Origin: Verrucomicrobiia bacterium
Lineage (GTDB): Bacteria > Verrucomicrobiota > Verrucomicrobiia > JABWAM01
DNA: 34,822 nucleotides
Assembly: GCA_028687435.1 (NCBI GenBank)
Contig: JAQUAF010000062.1
Location: 1-34,822 of the forward strand
Direction of reading: 5' to 3'
In this document: piece by piece, positions 33,346 through 34,822 of the stretch
How positions within the stretch are numbered: position 1 is the first letter of the stretch
Layout of the letters: every line of letters starts with the position of its first letter
Made by a program: the position numbers and the translations under genes
The notes under the pieces: generated by a model
Database searches by the model: none
What the model was told of the DNA's origin: nothing
Seen by the model: the letters and a program-made list of their open reading frames with translations, nothing else

Positions 33346-33384
33346 TCGCGCATGTCCAAATTTTGAGAAAGGCGCCGCCAATTC

Positions 33385-33732
33385 ATGAAAACCATCCAAT
33401 TAATTCGCAATGTTTCCGGCAACAATATTTTGTTGGCCCCGGGTCCCGAGCCCGTCGCAAACCAGGAACATTCCATTGTTCGTGGAAAAAAAGGCGCATG
33501 GAAATCCTTGAACGGTTCCAGTGGCCGTTTTTTACTGAATTCCCGTTTAAACTATTTCTATTCTGACGAAAAAGTGAATGTTGACGGTTTTCCACTGGCC
33601 GGATCCTTGCAAGACACTGATTCTTTTTGGGGATCCGCCAAAATGAGCGTTTTTGACATCTCCACTCGGGGCATACAGGCAGGATTTACCGTTATTCCGT
33701 TGTCCGCCGGATCAAAATTTACATTCGCATGA
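33385..33732 (+). CDS. Doubtful small hypothetical protein
   Basis: A 115-codon frame lies in the 439-bp gap between the DUF4091-like and amidohydrolase genes. It has no recognisable domain, signal peptide or ribosome binding site. It begins MKTIQLIRNVSGNN and ends SAGSKFTFA. Composition is protein-like but not decisive. Apart from it the gap shows TTGACT at 33762 with no well-spaced -10. Confidence 0.2.
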   Translation: MKTIQLIRNVSGNNILLAPGPEPVANQEHSIVRGKKGAWKSLNGSSGRFLLNSRLNYFYSDEKVNVDGFPLAGSLQDTDSFWGSAKMSVFDISTRGIQAGFTVIPLSAGSKFTFA

Positions 33733-33784
33733 GTTTTTTGAAAATTGCCCCATCTCTGAACTTGACTCAAAAAATTAATTTAAT

Positions 33785-34624
33785 ATGAGATTGTTCATTA
33801 ACCATTGTCACGTGGCGCCGGCGGGAACTTTCTCAAAAGATAATCCTAAAAAAGGCGCCTTGGAACTATTGAAAGCCATGATGGACAGTCATGGGATCGA
33901 AAAGGCTGTCGCTTTCGCTCCTTTCCTCCATTGCATGCCGGCGGATGTGGAGTATCGGATTTTCTGCAAAACCGAATGGGAGTGCAACGAATGGCTTTAT
34001 CGGGAATTGAAAAAATTCCAGGGCATTTTCGGTTTTGTGACGGTCAATCCAAAGAATCCGGCTTGCGCGGCTATTCTGACGGAGTTTGTGGGCAAGGGAT
34101 TTGTGGGGGTGAAGATGCATCCGCCGGTGTTTCAGGCGAGGGTGGACGATCCCGCTTTTGACGCTTATTATTTCACGATTGAGCGGTTGGGGGTTCCCAT
34201 TTTATTTCATATGGGATCTCACGGATGGCAACCCGAGGAATACCGGCCGTCCCGATTGGGGAATGTGGCCCGGCGGCATCCCCAATTGCGCATCATCATC
34301 GAACATATGGGGGGAACGGAAGGGTTTCGCGAGGCGCTGGAGGTGCTGGTCAAAAATGAAAATTGTTACGCGGGCATCACCTCGACTTTGAATCAAACCA
34401 TTGAAGGCGGACGTCCCAACGCGTCCTATCTCACGCCCGAGATGTTCCGGGAGCTGCTCCAGTCGGTTTCGAGCCAGCGCATCATCTATGGCACGGATTA
34501 TCCCTTCAATTTTCCCGAGGATATTGTGAACGAGATCAAAACCATCCAGTCGATGGCGATTGGAGATGAGGACAAGCGGAATATCCTGGGGGGGACGCTG
34601 GAAACGCTTTGCCTTGGCACATGA
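33785..34624 (+). CDS. Metal-dependent amidohydrolase (ACMSD-like, amidohydrolase_2 type)
   Basis: The 279-residue protein has a TIM-barrel amidohydrolase ligand set: H7-x-H9 in NHCH, H142 in LFHMGSH, H174 in IIEHMGG and D238 in YGTDYPF. VKMHPP lies at the usual strand-4 position. Length matches amidohydrolase_2 proteins, which are hydrolases or decarboxylases of small cyclic substrates. It should be cytoplasmic. It follows the second GntR-pseudopilin-DUF4091 module and could process a product released by it, which is inference from position only. The ATG is preceded by AT-rich sequence with no Shine-Dalgarno sequence. Confidence 0.82.
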   Translation: MRLFINHCHVAPAGTFSKDNPKKGALELLKAMMDSHGIEKAVAFAPFLHCMPADVEYRIFCKTEWECNEWLYRELKKFQGIFGFVTVNPKNPACAAILTEFVGKGFVGVKMHPPVFQARVDDPAFDAYYFTIERLGVPILFHMGSHGWQPEEYRPSRLGNVARRHPQLRIIIEHMGGTEGFREALEVLVKNENCYAGITSTLNQTIEGGRPNASYLTPEMFRELLQSVSSQRIIYGTDYPFNFPEDIVNEIKTIQSMAIGDEDKRNILGGTLETLCLGT

Positions 34625-34739
34625 ACCGCCAAAATGTTGGAGATTGAACATGGATGAGCAGGATATGATATTCGAACTGGAGCGGGTGGGAATTGATTAG
34701 AGTTTATTTGGAATAGACAATTCTGCCACATAGGTTATC

Positions 34740-34822
34740 ATGGGTAACGAAATGAATATCGAAAAAATCCTCAATAATCCGCGCATGATGCGGGCGGTCA
34801 CCTCTTTGGATCCTGCGGAATT
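34740..34822 (+). CDS. N-terminus of a probable transposase (partial, right edge)
   Basis: 27 codons are visible. The string EKILNNPRMMRAVTSLDPAEF resembles the start of IS5-type/HARBI-like DDE transposases, which open with a similar helix-turn-helix segment. The start may be ATG 34740 or 34752. GTTA/TAAC arms flank the first ATG. The identity is tentative as no catalytic residue is in view. Confidence 0.4.
   Translation, partial: MGNEMNIEKILNNPRMMRAVTSLDPAE

Noticed and set aside
1..34822. tRNA, rRNA, origin or prophage signatures
   Set aside because: No TTCGAAT-type T-arms with matching acceptor stems, rRNA stretches, DnaA-box clusters or phage structural genes were seen by eye.

Overview
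The window looks like a chromosome segment of a free-living or gut-type PVC-superphylum bacterium, most likely Lentisphaerota, Kiritimatiellota or Verrucomicrobiota. This is an inference. It rests on pseudopilins with the H-X9-DG signature beside GntR/LacI-type regulators, large secreted LamG and DUF4091-type proteins, dispersed GACAGGATT-type hairpin repeats, a biosynthetic arginine decarboxylase, and many start codons with no clear Shine-Dalgarno sequence. There is no rRNA or tRNA to confirm it.

Left part (1-17.2 kb, + strand). A cytoplasmic sialidase-like gene is followed by a complete IS1634-type insertion sequence with visible terminal inverted repeats. Next comes a module made of a GntR-type regulator that overlaps a pseudopilin-like gene by 4 bp, followed by secreted polysaccharide-acting genes: LamG-DUF4091 copy 1, an unrecognised TIM-barrel-like hydrolase, LamG-DUF4091 copy 2, and a 1190-residue protein joining a signal peptide, a LamG domain and a GH112-like (galacto-N-biose phosphorylase) region. 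The two LamG-DUF4091 genes share a promoter and operator block and are mosaics of identical and diverged tracts. Copy 1 is bracketed by long hairpin repeats that copy 2 lacks.

Middle (17.4-22.6 kb, - strand). An apparent operon runs IclR regulator, two QueG/reductive-dehalogenase-like 4Fe-4S proteins, a UroD-superfamily protein with the H-x-C...C zinc motif of corrinoid methyltransferases, and a beta-lactamase-fold serine hydrolase. Divergent from it is speA.

Right part. On the - strand, two small paralogous membrane proteins and an O-antigen-ligase-like protein form a tight cluster, preceded by a DUF4412-like exported protein. From 28 kb on the + strand a second GntR-pseudopilin-DUF4091 module appears, with its own promoter and operator, followed by a metal-dependent amidohydrolase. 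Between this regulator and its pseudopilin lies an approximately 307-nt nested inverted-repeat element that folds on paper into a closing stem, a side hairpin and a compact three-way junction. It is the best candidate here for an undescribed RNA or mobile element. The window ends in the start of what looks like another transposase.

Taken together, the window is a glycan-utilisation region. Regulator-plus-pseudopilin pairs sit upstream of secreted glycan-active enzymes, alongside a possible corrinoid-linked methyl-transfer operon and an envelope-polysaccharide cluster. Substrates are not determined by the sequence.
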